DNA of 64,000 nucleotides from Streptomyces antnestii (GTDB lineage Bacteria; Actinomycetota; Actinomycetes; Streptomycetales; Streptomycetaceae). A program made the translations under genes and the position numbers. The stretch lies in NCBI RefSeq assembly GCF_004005495.1, contig NZ_RZYA01000019.1, forward strand, positions 62,001-126,000. Direction: 5' to 3'. This document shows positions 24,952 to 34,674 of this stretch, piece by piece. The notes below the pieces were generated by a model that was not told the origin of the DNA, ran no database searches, and saw only the letters and a list, made by a program, of their open reading frames with translations. The number at the start of each line of letters is the position of its first letter. Positions within the stretch are counted from its first letter, which is position 1.

Positions 24952-26046
24952 ATGGAGAACGTACTGCGACCGCTGATCGTGGTCGGTGGCTCCGTCGTGC
25001 TCACGCTCCTCGTCGGATGGGCCGTCGACCGCCTGCTGCGACGCGCCGACCGGCGCCACCACGAGACACCGCTGTGGGGCCTGCTGCGCCGCTGCCGACT
25101 GCCGCTCCAACTGGTGCTGTGCGCGGCCCTGCTGCGCGGTTCGTACGACCACGCGAACGTCGCCGAGAACCATTCCGCGGGGATCGGGCGCACACTCAGC
25201 CTGGTCCTGATCGGCACCACCGCCTGGCTGGTCGTGCGGATCGCGACCGCGATCGTCGAGTCGTCCTACGCCCGTTACGCGGGGCAGCACCGCGACGCCG
25301 CCCGGGTCCGCCGCGTGCGCACCCAGGTCACGCTGATCCAGCGGATCGTCACGGCCGTGGTCGGTGTGGTGGCGGCCGCCGCGATGCTGCTGACGTTCCC
25401 CTCGTTCCGGGCGGCCGGAGCGTCGCTGCTCGCGTCCGCCGGGATCGTGGGCATCGTCGCCGGTATCGCGGCCCAGTCGACGCTGGGCAACCTGTTCGCC
25501 GGGTTCCAGATCGCGTTCGGCGACATGGTGCGGATCGGCGACACGGTCGTGGTGGACGGCGAATGGGGAACCGTCGAGGAGATCACCCTGACCTTCCTCG
25601 CCGTGCGCACCTGGGACGAACGCCGGATCACCATGCCGGTCTCGTACTTCACGTCGAAGCCGTTCGAGAACTGGTCGCGCGGCGGCGCCCAGATGACCGG
25701 CACGGTCTTCTTCCACCTCGACCACAGCGCGCCCGTCGACGCGATGCGCGAGAAGCTCCACGACATCCTGCGCGAGTGCGCGGCCTGGGACGGCCGCAAC
25801 TGGGGCCTGGCCGTCACCGACGCGACGCCGAGCACGCTCCAGGTCCGCGCCCTGGTCACCGCCAAGGACGCGGACGACATATGGACGGTTCGGGTCACCG
25901 TCCGCGAACACCTGGTCCGCTGGCTGGCGGAGAAGCATCCGCACGCGCTGCCGCGGGTCAACACGGCGACGGCGGCGCCCGCGCCGGACGCGGAGACGGT
26001 GTCACTGTCCAGGGACGGCCGTCCCCCGCGCACCGGCCGGGGCTGA
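24952..26046 (+). CDS. mscS: MscS-family mechanosensitive channel
   Basis: 364 aa. Membrane helices at about 5-23, 45-60, 75-92 and 120-145 are followed by the pore-lining helix and beta domain: SLLASAGIVGIVAGIAAQSTLGNLFAGFQIAFGDMVRIGDTVVVDGEWGTVEEITLTF, with the MscS-type RRITMPVSYFTSKPFENWSR. Opens on hypo-osmotic shock to release solutes. A cytosolic C-terminal domain (about 240-330) follows. The ATG is 6 nt after TAACGT (24940-24945) with no ribosome-binding site, so the mRNA is probably leaderless. Confidence 0.92.
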   Translation: MENVLRPLIVVGGSVVLTLLVGWAVDRLLRRADRRHHETPLWGLLRRCRLPLQLVLCAALLRGSYDHANVAENHSAGIGRTLSLVLIGTTAWLVVRIATAIVESSYARYAGQHRDAARVRRVRTQVTLIQRIVTAVVGVVAAAAMLLTFPSFRAAGASLLASAGIVGIVAGIAAQSTLGNLFAGFQIAFGDMVRIGDTVVVDGEWGTVEEITLTFLAVRTWDERRITMPVSYFTSKPFENWSRGGAQMTGTVFFHLDHSAPVDAMREKLHDILRECAAWDGRNWGLAVTDATPSTLQVRALVTAKDADDIWTVRVTVREHLVRWLAEKHPHALPRVNTATAAPAPDAETVSLSRDGRPPRTGRG

Positions 26047-26334
26047 CGTCCCGGCAGAGAGAGCAGACAGCGCAGAGAGAGAGCAGACAGAACGGAGCGG
26101 TGACGCCCGGCACCTGTCAACCATGATCGCGCCAGTGTTCCGCCATGTACATCTCAGGAACTTCCTGGGTCATCTCCAAGTCGGCAATGCGGAGTTACAG
26201 ATTCAGCGATCTTCTTGTTGACGTGCTCCGGACACCGTAGGTTCTGCGCCGGTCCTGATGCGTACCACGCGTCACAGACTGCACAGCGGACCCGCATGTC
26301 TCCCCTGGTTCACCCACCTCACGGAGGAAGTACG

Positions 26335-27540
26335 TTGCGCAGAACCCGTTCTCTCATAGCCGTGGCCTCTCTGGCCGCCGCAGCCCTGGCCATGGCCACC
26401 CCCTCCGGCCAGGCATCCGCGCCGAACGGCGTCACCGTGGCCCACTCCTGTGCCACTCCGACGCAGAAGAACGTCATGGCCTGCAACGCGCTCCGCGTCA
26501 CCGCGGGCACCCCCAAATCCGCCCACGCGGAGAGCGACCTGACGGCGGCCGCCGCACCGTCCGGCTACGGCCCCGCCTCACTCCAGGCCGCGTACAACCT
26601 CCCCTCCGCCAGCGGCGGTTCGGGCCAGACCGTGGCCATCGTCGACGCGTACGACGACCCCAGCGCGGAAGCCGACCTCGCGACCTACCGCACCCAGTAC
26701 GGCCTGCCCGCCTGCACCACCGCCAACGGCTGCTTCAAGAAGGTCAACCAGACCGGCGGCACGAAGCCGCCGCGCGCCGACTCCGGCTGGGCCCAGGAGA
26801 TCTCCCTGGACGTCGACATGGTCAGCGCGGCCTGCCCGAACTGCAAGATCCTGCTGGTCGAGGCCTCGACCGCCTCGATGTCCAACCTGGGCACGGCCGT
26901 GAACACCGCGGTGAACCTCGGCGCCAAGTACGTCTCCAACAGCTACGGCGGCGGCGAGTCCTCCAGCGACACCACGTACGACTCGACGTACTTCAACCAC
27001 CCGGGTGTGGCCATCACGGTCAGCTCCGGCGACAACGGCTACGGAACCGAGTACCCGGCCGCCTCCAAGTACGTCACCGCCGTCGGAGGCACCTCCCTCA
27101 ACACCTCTTCCACGACGCGGGGTTGGACCGACACCGTGTGGAGCGGAGCGGGCTCCGGCTGCTCGGCGTACGACGCCAAGCCCACCTGGCAGACCGACAG
27201 CGGCTGCGCCAGGCGGACCGTCGCGGACGTCTCCTCGGTGGCCGACCCGAACACCGGTGTCGCGGTCTTCGACACCTACGGCCAGTCCACCGGCTGGATG
27301 GTCTTCGGCGGCACCAGCGCCTCGTCCCCGTTCATCGCGGCGACCTACGCGCTGGCCGGCGCACCCTCCGCCGGCTCCTACCCGGCGTCGTTCCCCTACG
27401 CGCACACCTCGGCGCTCTACGACGTGACCAGCGGCTCGAACGGCAGCTGCTCGCCGGCGTACCTGTGCACCGGCTCCACCGGATACGACGGCCCGACCGG
27501 CCTCGGCGTCCCGAACGGCACGGCAGCCTTCACGGGCTGA
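26335..27540 (+). CDS. Secreted S53-family (sedolisin-like) serine-carboxyl peptidase
   Basis: 401 aa. TTG start with GGAGG 8 nt upstream, then a signal peptide (LRRTRSLIAVASLAAAALAMATPSGQASA). The catalytic Glu/Asp pair is in WAQEISLDVDMVSAACP, the oxyanion Asp in VSSGDNGYG, and the nucleophile Ser in FGGTSASSPFIAA, all as in S53 peptidases. It lacks the long pro-domain of acid-acting sedolisins; only ~70 residues precede the catalytic core. Several cysteine pairs suggest an extracellular enzyme. An ATG at 26297 in the same frame is less likely. Confidence 0.88.
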   Translation: MRRTRSLIAVASLAAAALAMATPSGQASAPNGVTVAHSCATPTQKNVMACNALRVTAGTPKSAHAESDLTAAAAPSGYGPASLQAAYNLPSASGGSGQTVAIVDAYDDPSAEADLATYRTQYGLPACTTANGCFKKVNQTGGTKPPRADSGWAQEISLDVDMVSAACPNCKILLVEASTASMSNLGTAVNTAVNLGAKYVSNSYGGGESSSDTTYDSTYFNHPGVAITVSSGDNGYGTEYPAASKYVTAVGGTSLNTSSTTRGWTDTVWSGAGSGCSAYDAKPTWQTDSGCARRTVADVSSVADPNTGVAVFDTYGQSTGWMVFGGTSASSPFIAATYALAGAPSAGSYPASFPYAHTSALYDVTSGSNGSCSPAYLCTGSTGYDGPTGLGVPNGTAAFTG

Positions 27541-27602
27541 CCTGCACCCAGCGGCCACTCCAGCGAGGCACGTAGCGCCGGGGTGGCCGTGAACCCCTCG
27601 CG

Positions 27603-27644
27603 GAGGACAGCGAGCCGCCGGCCCATGCGGCGCTCGCTGTCCTC
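27603..27644 (+). terminator. Hairpin terminator downstream of the S53 protease gene
   Basis: GAGGACAGCGAGC (27603-27615) pairs with GCTCGCTGTCCTC (27632-27644), a perfect 13-bp stem with a GC-rich inner loop, 63 bp after the stop codon. The rest of the 297-bp gap to the next gene holds nothing else clear. Confidence 0.75.
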
Positions 27645-27837
27645 TGTGCTTTGTCCTCTCTGTGCTGCACCGAGGCGCCCCGAAGCAATTGTCGTTGCGT
27701 ATGAGAGGAGCCGTCGTGCTTCGGACGACGACCGAATAGCTGCGGCCGGGCGGCCCCGCCCATGCTCTGGACGAACCACGGGCCCGTTCACGTAACACCA
27801 CGTCCCGTCACGTCCCGTCACGTCTGGAGCTGTCACG

Positions 27838-29346
27838 ATGGATGCGCAGAAAGAGTTCGACCGGCTCAGCGGAACCCTGTTCGTCGGCGGTGCTCCGCTG
27901 GAGAGCGTCTCCACGGACCGGCGCCCGGTGATCGACCCGGCCACCGAGATCCAGATCGGTCACATCGCCGACGCGACGGACCACGAGATCGAGCAGGCCG
28001 TCGACCTGGCCAACGGGGCGCGACGCCAGTGGTGGGCGGAGTCCGCGCTGCATCGCGCCGAGAAGCTGCACGAGGTCGCGGCGGCGATCCGTGAGCTGCG
28101 GCCCGAGGTCGCCGAACTGATCACCCGCGAGACCGGCAAGCCCTTCAAGGAGGGCATGGACGAGGTCGAGTGGGCGGTCACCGCGACGCGGTACTTCGCC
28201 GAGCTCGGACGCCACAGCGTCGGACGGATCGCCGGCCCGGCGGCCCGGGGGCAGATGCAGTACACCCTCAAGGAGCCGTACGGCGTCGTCGTGATCGTGC
28301 TCCCGGCGAACTTCCCGGTCGTGCTCCTGATGTGGGAGGCCGCCGCCGCGCTCGCCGCCGGGAACGCGGTGATCGTCAAGCCGTCGGAGTTCGCCTCGCT
28401 GACCACTCTGAAGTTCATGGAGGTGTTCAGCGGCCTGCCCGCCGGCCTCGTGCAGTGTCTGACCGGCGGCGGGCGGGTCGGCAGCCGGCTTGTCAGCCAC
28501 CCCGACACCCACCTCGTCGCTTTCACCGGCAGCGTCGCGACCGGACAGGCAGTGGCGAAGGCCTGTGCGGAGACCTTCAAGCCGTGCCTCATCGAGGCGT
28601 CCGGCAACGACCCGTTCATCGTCATGCCGTCCGCTCCCCTGCGCACCGCCGCACGAGGCGTGGCGTTCGCGGCCTTCCTCAACTGCGGCCAGGTCTGCAC
28701 CTCGGCCGAGCGGATCTACGTCCACACCGACGTCTACGACGAGTTCGCGGAGCTGCTCGCCGCCGAGGCCGCGAAGCTGCGGATCGGCAACGGCCTGGAC
28801 CGGGTCGACATCGGGCCGATGGAGCACCGTGGTGAACTCGAGCGGTTCGAGCGCGTATTGGCCCGGGCCATCGAGCAGGGTGCGACGGTCCTGTACGGCG
28901 GCAAGCGACCGGAGGGCTTCGACAAGGGGTACTTCCACGAGCCGACCGTCCTGACCGGTGTCACGCCCGAGATGGATGTGGTCAACGGTGAGATCTTCGG
29001 GCCGCTCGCCCCGCTCGTCCGAGTCGACAGCTTCGACGAGGCGATCCGGCTTGCGAACGCGTCCCGGTTCGGGCTCGGCGCGAACGTGTACACCACCGAC
29101 CTCATCGAGACGGTCCGGGCCCAGCACGAACTCGTCGCCGGGACGGTGTGGGTGAACACCCCGCTCCCGGACAACGACGCCGCGCCGTTCGGCGGCCGCA
29201 AGCTGTCCGGCCTCGGCAGCCAGCTCGGCGCCGAAGGCCTCGACACGTTCCGCGCCACCAAGACCGTGATGATCGACCCGTCCGTCCCCGAGCAGGACTT
29301 CTGGTGGTTCCCGTACCAGGACGACGAGGCGTTCCCGGCGGTATGA
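27838..29346 (+). CDS. Aldehyde dehydrogenase family protein
   Basis: 502 aa. NAD(P)-binding PANFP (156-160), KPSE (181-184) and FTGSVATG (229-236) are followed by catalytic Glu253 (LIEASGNDPF) and Cys287 (NCGQVCTSAER). Substrate is probably an aldehyde made by the neighbouring amine-oxidase-like FAD enzyme. The ATG is preceded by a weak GGAG-like sequence (TGGAGCTGTCACG). The NCS1 permease starts 48 bp downstream on the same strand, so they are likely co-transcribed. Confidence 0.92.
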   Translation: MDAQKEFDRLSGTLFVGGAPLESVSTDRRPVIDPATEIQIGHIADATDHEIEQAVDLANGARRQWWAESALHRAEKLHEVAAAIRELRPEVAELITRETGKPFKEGMDEVEWAVTATRYFAELGRHSVGRIAGPAARGQMQYTLKEPYGVVVIVLPANFPVVLLMWEAAAALAAGNAVIVKPSEFASLTTLKFMEVFSGLPAGLVQCLTGGGRVGSRLVSHPDTHLVAFTGSVATGQAVAKACAETFKPCLIEASGNDPFIVMPSAPLRTAARGVAFAAFLNCGQVCTSAERIYVHTDVYDEFAELLAAEAAKLRIGNGLDRVDIGPMEHRGELERFERVLARAIEQGATVLYGGKRPEGFDKGYFHEPTVLTGVTPEMDVVNGEIFGPLAPLVRVDSFDEAIRLANASRFGLGANVYTTDLIETVRAQHELVAGTVWVNTPLPDNDAAPFGGRKLSGLGSQLGAEGLDTFRATKTVMIDPSVPEQDFWWFPYQDDEAFPAV

Positions 29347-29394
29347 CCCGCACATGGACACGGTCACGGCGAAAAAGGACAAGGAATCCTCATC

Positions 29395-30879
29395 ATGGCG
29401 ACGACGAGAGACGCCTCGGCTGCTCAAGCCGCACCCGGAGCCGTACGCGGGCACGGCATCGAGACGCGGTCGATCGACTACGTGCCCGCGGCGGAACGGC
29501 ACGGACGGCTCACCGACCAGGCGACCATCTGGTTCGCGGGCAGCGCCCAACTGCTCAGCCTCTCCACCGGAGCGATAGGCGTCTGGCTGGGCCTCAACCT
29601 CTTCTGGACCCTGGCCGCGCTGGCCGCCGGAACGATCCTCGGCACGATCCCGGTGGCCGCGCACGCCAGTCAGGGGCCTCACCTGGGACTGCCTCAAATG
29701 GTGCAGTCCCGGCCCCAGTTCGGCCGCTACGGCACGCTGTTCATCTGGCTCGTCGCGATCGCCGTCTACTGGGGCTACGTGGTCTTCGGCGTGAACACCC
29801 TCGGCGCCGTGACCGCGGACCTGGGAGCCGGGCACGGCCGGGTCTGGATGGTGGTGCTCGGCGCCGTCGGTGCCCTGTTCGCCCTGTACGGGTACGACCT
29901 GCTGCACATCGGCCAGCGGGTCGTCTCGATCGGGCTCATCGCCGCGCTGGCGGTCTTCACCGTCGGATCGGTCGTGGGCGGGCACATCCCGGCCGGTCAG
30001 TTCGCCGCCCAAGGCACCTTCCGGCCCACGGAGTTCTTCGTCGTGGTCTCCGCCTCCGCGGTGTACCAGCTCTCGTGGGCGTTCTTCGTGTCCGACTACT
30101 CGCGCTACATGCCGGCCGCGACCAGCCACCGCTCGATCATCGCGTACACCGCGCTCGGCGCCGGGGTCGGTGTGTACTGGATGGAGAGCCTGGGTGCGAT
30201 CGCCGTGGCGATCTTCCCGCACAGCACCGATCTGATCGCGACCCTGCACCGGGCGAGCGACCAGATCCTGCCGGGCCTCGGCGTGGTCGTCGTCGTTCTC
30301 GGCGCCGCCGGGCTGCTACTCCTCAACGCCATGTGTATCTACGGTGGTTCACTCACGCTGATCAGCGCGGCCGACAGCATCCGTCCGACGCGGCCCGACC
30401 GGCGGATACGCGTCGTCACCATCCTGCTGATCGCGGTGAGCGCGACGGCCGTGGGCATCCTGATCCCGGCGGACTTCCTCGCCGGAACCTTCACCACGGT
30501 GCTCGCGGTCCTCGGCTATCTGATGGCCCCGTGGACCGCGATCAACCTCGTCGACTACTTCCTGGTCCGCCGCGGGAAGTACTCGGTACGCGAGATCTTC
30601 AACCCGGCGGGCATCTACGGGCGGTGGAACTGGCGGGGCCTGACCGCGTACTGGGTGTCGTTCGCCGCCATGGTGCCCTTCATGTACCTGAGCTTCTTCC
30701 ACGGCTTCGCGGCCGGCCGCCTCGGTGGTGTCGACATCGCGTTCTTCGTGGGCATCCCCGTGGGCGCGCTGGTGTACTGGGTGCTGTGCAGGTCGCTGGA
30801 CGTCCGCCGCGAGTGGGACATCATCGCGGCCGCCGACAGCGACCTCGACCTCGACGCGCGGGCAGAGGTGGTCGCGTAG
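29395..30879 (+). CDS. NCS1-family purine/cytosine-type permease (third copy)
   Basis: 494 aa, 12 membrane helices, of the CodB/purine-cytosine permease branch and distinct from the two other copies. Marks include IETRSIDYVPAAERHGRLTDQATIWFAGSAQLLSLSTGAIGVWLGLNLFW, SYSRYM-type FVSDYSRYMPAA and MAPWTAINLVDYFLVRRGKYSVREIF. Imports a nucleobase or related N-heterocycle or amine. Between an aldehyde dehydrogenase and a convergent FAD oxidoreductase, suggesting transport of the substrate they degrade. ATG preceded by AAGGAATCCTCATC. Confidence 0.9.
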   Translation: MATTRDASAAQAAPGAVRGHGIETRSIDYVPAAERHGRLTDQATIWFAGSAQLLSLSTGAIGVWLGLNLFWTLAALAAGTILGTIPVAAHASQGPHLGLPQMVQSRPQFGRYGTLFIWLVAIAVYWGYVVFGVNTLGAVTADLGAGHGRVWMVVLGAVGALFALYGYDLLHIGQRVVSIGLIAALAVFTVGSVVGGHIPAGQFAAQGTFRPTEFFVVVSASAVYQLSWAFFVSDYSRYMPAATSHRSIIAYTALGAGVGVYWMESLGAIAVAIFPHSTDLIATLHRASDQILPGLGVVVVVLGAAGLLLLNAMCIYGGSLTLISAADSIRPTRPDRRIRVVTILLIAVSATAVGILIPADFLAGTFTTVLAVLGYLMAPWTAINLVDYFLVRRGKYSVREIFNPAGIYGRWNWRGLTAYWVSFAAMVPFMYLSFFHGFAAGRLGGVDIAFFVGIPVGALVYWVLCRSLDVRREWDIIAAADSDLDLDARAEVVA

Positions 30880-30911
30880 TAAGAGGGTCCGCGATGTCAT
30901 CACCGGAAAGA

Positions 30912-30940
30912 GAGGCCGGCCCGGTCCACGGGCCGGCCTC
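30912..30940. terminator. Bidirectional hairpin terminator (12-bp stem)
   Basis: GAGGCCGGCCCG (30912-30923) pairs perfectly with CGGGCCGGCCTC (30929-30940) around GTCCA, between convergent NCS1 permease and FAD oxidoreductase genes. Confidence 0.8.
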
Positions 30941-30949
30941 CCGCCCGCG

Positions 30950-32350
30950 TCAGTGGCCCAGCATCCGCCAGAACGTGCGGGCCGACCTCGACGGCTTCCC
31001 GGTCCGTGCCTCGGTCCTGTCCGCCATCGCGAAGAGAGCCGTGACCGCGTTGACACCGAGCCAGCGCAGCGGCTCCGGTTCCCAGCGCGGCGAGGTGCGT
31101 CCCACCCACGGCAGTGCCGTGAGGTCGCTGTCGTCCTTGAGGATCAGATCCGCGAGGGTGCGCCCCGCGAGGTTGGCCGTGGCCACACCGTCCCCGACGT
31201 ATCCCCCGGCCCAGCCGATCCCCGTACCGCGGTCGTAGCGCACCGACGGGTACCAGTCACGCGGGATGCCGAGGTTGCCGCCCCACGCGTGGGTGAAGCG
31301 TGTGCCGTCGAGGCCGGGGAACAGGTCGCCGAGGATCGAGCGCAGCATGGCGTGCACGCGTGCGTCGCGGTCGTACGTGGGGCTGATGCGCGAGGCGAAA
31401 TGGTAGGGCGCGCCCCGCCCGCCGAACGCGATCCGGCCGTCCGCCGTCCGCTGGCCGTAGATGCGCAGATGGCGCTTGTCGCTGAAGGTCTCGCGCGAAT
31501 CGAGGCCACGCTCGTCCCACCAGGACTGCGGCAGTGGTTCGGTGGCGACCATGAGTGAGTACATCGGGACGAGTGAGCGGTGCCGGCCCGGGAGGTCGGG
31601 GGTGTAGCCCTCGGTGGCGACCACGATGCTGTCGGCACGCACCGTGCCGTGCTCCGTGCGCAGGCGCCCCGGCAGGATCTCGGTCACCGCCGTGCGTTCG
31701 TAGACGGTGACACCGTGGGCTCTTACGGTGTCGGCCAGGCCGCGCACCAGTTTCGCCGGGTGGAGGGCCGCGCAGTGCGGGGTGTAGGTACCGCCGAGTG
31801 CTCCGTTCATCCGGACCCGGCCGCCGGACTCCCCGGTCTCCCCCGCCGACAACATCCGCATGTGGTCCTCGCCGAAGCCCCATTCGCGCCAGTGCTCCAC
31901 CTCGGAGCGTGCGCGGGCGAGCTGGGCGGCGTTGCGCGCCACCGACACGTAACCACCGTGCGCGAAGTCGCAGTCGACGCCTTCCTCGCGGACGACCCGG
32001 GCGATCTCGGCGACCGTACCGTTCATGGCCGACTGCATCGCCACGGCGGCGGGGCGACCCGCGCTCGCGGCGATCTTCCGCGCCGAGGTGGGGAAGATCG
32101 CCGAACACCATCCGCCGTTGCGGCCCGAAGCGCCGTAGCCGGCGACTTCCCGCTCCAGGACACAGATCCGCAGCCCCGGATCCCGCTTGGCCAGGTAGTA
32201 CGCGGTCCAGAGGCCGGTGTACCCGGCGCCCACCACGGCGACGTCGAACTCGCGGTCCCCGGGAAGGGCGGGGGTCGGGTCCCAGGATGCGGGCAGTGTG
32301 TCGTGCCAGAGACTGATGTCCCGGTACGCGGTATCGGATGCGGTACTCAT
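30950..32350 (-). CDS. FAD-dependent amine/amino-acid oxidase (DAO fold, PuuB-like)
   Basis: 466 aa. The dinucleotide-binding motif VAVVGAGYTGLWTAYYLAKR (residues ~37-56) and the second FAD contact EREVAGYGASGRNGGWCS match gamma-glutamylputrescine oxidase and related DAO-fold oxidases. C-terminal GIGWAGGYVGDGVATANLAGRTLADLIL closes the FAD site. It oxidizes an amine to an aldehyde plus NH3 and H2O2, which would feed the aldehyde dehydrogenase at 27.8 kb. ATG 32350 follows GGGAGAG at 8 nt. Divergent from the PucR regulator. Confidence 0.9.
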   Translation of the reverse strand: MSTASDTAYRDISLWHDTLPASWDPTPALPGDREFDVAVVGAGYTGLWTAYYLAKRDPGLRICVLEREVAGYGASGRNGGWCSAIFPTSARKIAASAGRPAAVAMQSAMNGTVAEIARVVREEGVDCDFAHGGYVSVARNAAQLARARSEVEHWREWGFGEDHMRMLSAGETGESGGRVRMNGALGGTYTPHCAALHPAKLVRGLADTVRAHGVTVYERTAVTEILPGRLRTEHGTVRADSIVVATEGYTPDLPGRHRSLVPMYSLMVATEPLPQSWWDERGLDSRETFSDKRHLRIYGQRTADGRIAFGGRGAPYHFASRISPTYDRDARVHAMLRSILGDLFPGLDGTRFTHAWGGNLGIPRDWYPSVRYDRGTGIGWAGGYVGDGVATANLAGRTLADLILKDDSDLTALPWVGRTSPRWEPEPLRWLGVNAVTALFAMADRTEARTGKPSRSARTFWRMLGH

Positions 32351-32495
32351 GTGAGTCTCTCCCGGAAGGCTCGTCCTGTCTGCGCTCCCGAGTCTTCGGC
32401 CACGACGGAGCCCGGACAATCGTCCCCTGGTCAGAACCGGGTACGAACTCGTTGACCTATCGTCTGACCACGAACCTCTGCGCTATCGTCCGCGA

Positions 32496-33998
32496 ATGGC
32501 AATCTCGGTCGGTGACCTGCTGGACACGCCACATCTCAAATCGCGGCTGATAGCCGGCACCGGCGCCCTCCCGCGCGCCGTCACCTGGGCCCACAGCTGC
32601 GAGCTGAGCACCCCGTGGGAGTGGCTCGGCGAGGGCGACCTCCTCATGACGACCGGACTCGGCATCCCCACCCTCCCGGCGGACCAGGTCACGTTCGTCG
32701 AACGCTGCTCCGCCGCCGGAATCACGGGGGTGGCCATCGGCGAGAACATGAGCGCACCGCCACTCACCGAGCCCATGCTCGACGCTGCCGAGCGCCAACG
32801 GTTCGCCCTGATCGAGACGAACTACGAAGTCCCCTTCGTCGCGCTGGCCCGCGTCGTCGCCGCCTCGAACCAGTCCGAGAGCCAGGAGTTGCTGCGCCGC
32901 ACCATGCGCATCTACGAGGTACTGCGCCGGCGCACCATGTCCGCGGGCCCGGACGCGGCGATCGTGGCCGACCTGGCCGGCATCCTCGACTGCCGGCTCG
33001 ACCTCGTCGCCGCGTCGACCGGCCGCGGCCTGCTCCGTGACGGGGCGGAGCTGCCGTACAGGTTGCGGGAGCAGGTCGTCACCGTCCGCGGGGCGCGCGG
33101 CGAACGCCCGCCGGCGATCCTCCCGGTGGGGGACGCGGGCGGCACCCTGGTCCTTGCCGTACCCGGCTTCGGTGACGCGGCGCTCGTGGCGAGCCGCTGG
33201 CACACCACACGCCGCCCGGACCCGATCCTGCTGCACCATGTCTCGACGGTCGCCGCGTTCGTACTGACCCGGCGCAACGCGGAGCGGGAGCGCGACCGGC
33301 GCGTCGGAGCGACCCTGCTCGCCCAACTCCTCGACAGCCGCACCGATTTGGAGACCTCCGCCCCGGCCCTTGCCGAGCGCGGGCTGTCCCCCGAGGGCCT
33401 GGTGGTCGCGGCCCTGTCGGCGCAGGGCGACGGGCCCGAGGTGCATCACGCTCTCGGCGACCACGACATCGGCCACCTGGTGCTCAGGCGCGACGACCTC
33501 GTCCTGGTCCTCATGCCGGACACGGCGGCTGCGGTCGCGGCACTGCGCCTCGCGGCCGACCGGCTCGGCGTCGGCGAACCGGTCGGTGACCCTCACCGGG
33601 TGCCCGCGGCGGCACGCGAGGCACGCTGGGCACTGTCGGCAGCCGTAACCGAAGGACTCCCGGTCGTACGGCACGGCGAACACGACGTCACCGTGCTGCT
33701 GCCACGCTCGGCGGACCGGGCCGAGGCCATCGTGCGCAGCGTCCTGGCGCCCGTGCTCACGTACGACGCCGATCACGACGCGCAACTCACCGAGTCCTTG
33801 CGCGTGTTCCTCGACGAGAACCGCTCGTGGCAGCGGGCCGCCGCCCGCCTGCACATCCACAAGCAGACGCTGGTGTACCGGATGGGCCGCGTGACCGAGC
33901 TGACCGGCCGCGCCCTCGACACCACGGACGGCGTCGCGGCACTGTGGCTGGCACTGCGGGCGCACGACGGCACACATATCCCCGGGCGGCGGCCGTAG
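32496..33998 (+). CDS. PucR-family transcriptional regulator
   Basis: 500 aa. N-terminal PucR domain (about 1-125; MAISVGDLLDTPHLKSRLIAGTGALPRAVTWAHSCEL), a central GGDEF-like/CdaR region and C-terminal PucR_C HTH_30 (about 425-490; SLRVFLDENRSWQRAAARLHIHKQTLVYRMGRVTELTG). PucR proteins control purine, allantoin or amine catabolism. Divergent from the FAD oxidase and near the ALDH/NCS1 genes, its likely targets. The ATG is 6 nt after TATCGT (32484-32489) with no ribosome-binding site, so probably leaderless. ATCGT occurs three times in the divergent promoter, a possible binding motif. Confidence 0.92.
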   Translation: MAISVGDLLDTPHLKSRLIAGTGALPRAVTWAHSCELSTPWEWLGEGDLLMTTGLGIPTLPADQVTFVERCSAAGITGVAIGENMSAPPLTEPMLDAAERQRFALIETNYEVPFVALARVVAASNQSESQELLRRTMRIYEVLRRRTMSAGPDAAIVADLAGILDCRLDLVAASTGRGLLRDGAELPYRLREQVVTVRGARGERPPAILPVGDAGGTLVLAVPGFGDAALVASRWHTTRRPDPILLHHVSTVAAFVLTRRNAERERDRRVGATLLAQLLDSRTDLETSAPALAERGLSPEGLVVAALSAQGDGPEVHHALGDHDIGHLVLRRDDLVLVLMPDTAAAVAALRLAADRLGVGEPVGDPHRVPAAAREARWALSAAVTEGLPVVRHGEHDVTVLLPRSADRAEAIVRSVLAPVLTYDADHDAQLTESLRVFLDENRSWQRAAARLHIHKQTLVYRMGRVTELTGRALDTTDGVAALWLALRAHDGTHIPGRRP

Positions 33999-34072
33999 CG
34001 CAAAGCCGCCAGGGTGAGACGCTACCGTCTTCCCGTTCAACCCCATTCAATCGACGGAGAGTTGAGGCCCTG

Positions 34073-34579
34073 ATGGCGGCGTCGTCACATGACTCGATGC
34101 TGGAACTGCTCTCGGCGGACGGTCCGGATCCGGACCACGCGGAGGCGATGATGCTCTACGGCCGGCTGGTCGGTACGTGGAACATCAGTAATCGGTACCT
34201 CTTCGGCGACGGCAAGTGGCGTACGGCCGCGGGCGAGTGGCGCTTCGGCTGGGCCCTGGGCGGGCGCGTGGTGCAGGACGTACTCTTCTGCCCGGACTTC
34301 CACGGCCGGTTCCCCGGCACCACCCTCCGCATGTATGACGTCACGACAGGGCTGTGGCAGATCACCTGGATCTCGCCGAAGTTGCCCTCGCAGTTCTCCC
34401 AGGTCGGGCGGTCCGACGGTGCCGGCGGGATGATCCAGGAGGGCACCGACTCGGAGGGCAGGCGCTCGCGGTGGACGTTCACCGAGGTCACGTCGGACTC
34501 CTTCCGCTGGCAGGGGTTCAGCGCCGCCCCTGACGGCGAATTCGAGCTGTTCCAGGAGATGCACGCGACACGTCGATAG
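34073..34579 (+). CDS. Conserved hypothetical DUF1579-like small protein
   Basis: 168 aa, soluble, no signal peptide. The body LVGTWNISNRYLFGDGKWRTAAGEWRFGWALGGRVVQDVLFCP...TTLRMYDVTTGLWQITWISPK...RRSRWTFTEVTSDSFRWQGFSAAPDG resembles lipocalin-like DUF1579 proteins: a G-T-W start and alternating beta strands. It may bind a small hydrophobic ligand. ATG preceded by GGAGAGTTGAGG. Monocistronic by appearance, between PucR and the mycothiol-dependent-type enzyme. Confidence 0.75.
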   Translation: MAASSHDSMLELLSADGPDPDHAEAMMLYGRLVGTWNISNRYLFGDGKWRTAAGEWRFGWALGGRVVQDVLFCPDFHGRFPGTTLRMYDVTTGLWQITWISPKLPSQFSQVGRSDGAGGMIQEGTDSEGRRSRWTFTEVTSDSFRWQGFSAAPDGEFELFQEMHATRR

Positions 34580-34674
34580 GCGAGCGAGTCCACATCAAAG
34601 CAACGAGATGCCACAGCCCCGGTCTTCAGGAAAATCACTGTCCGGTTTCCGGGGCACGGTGATAGAAATCCGGC

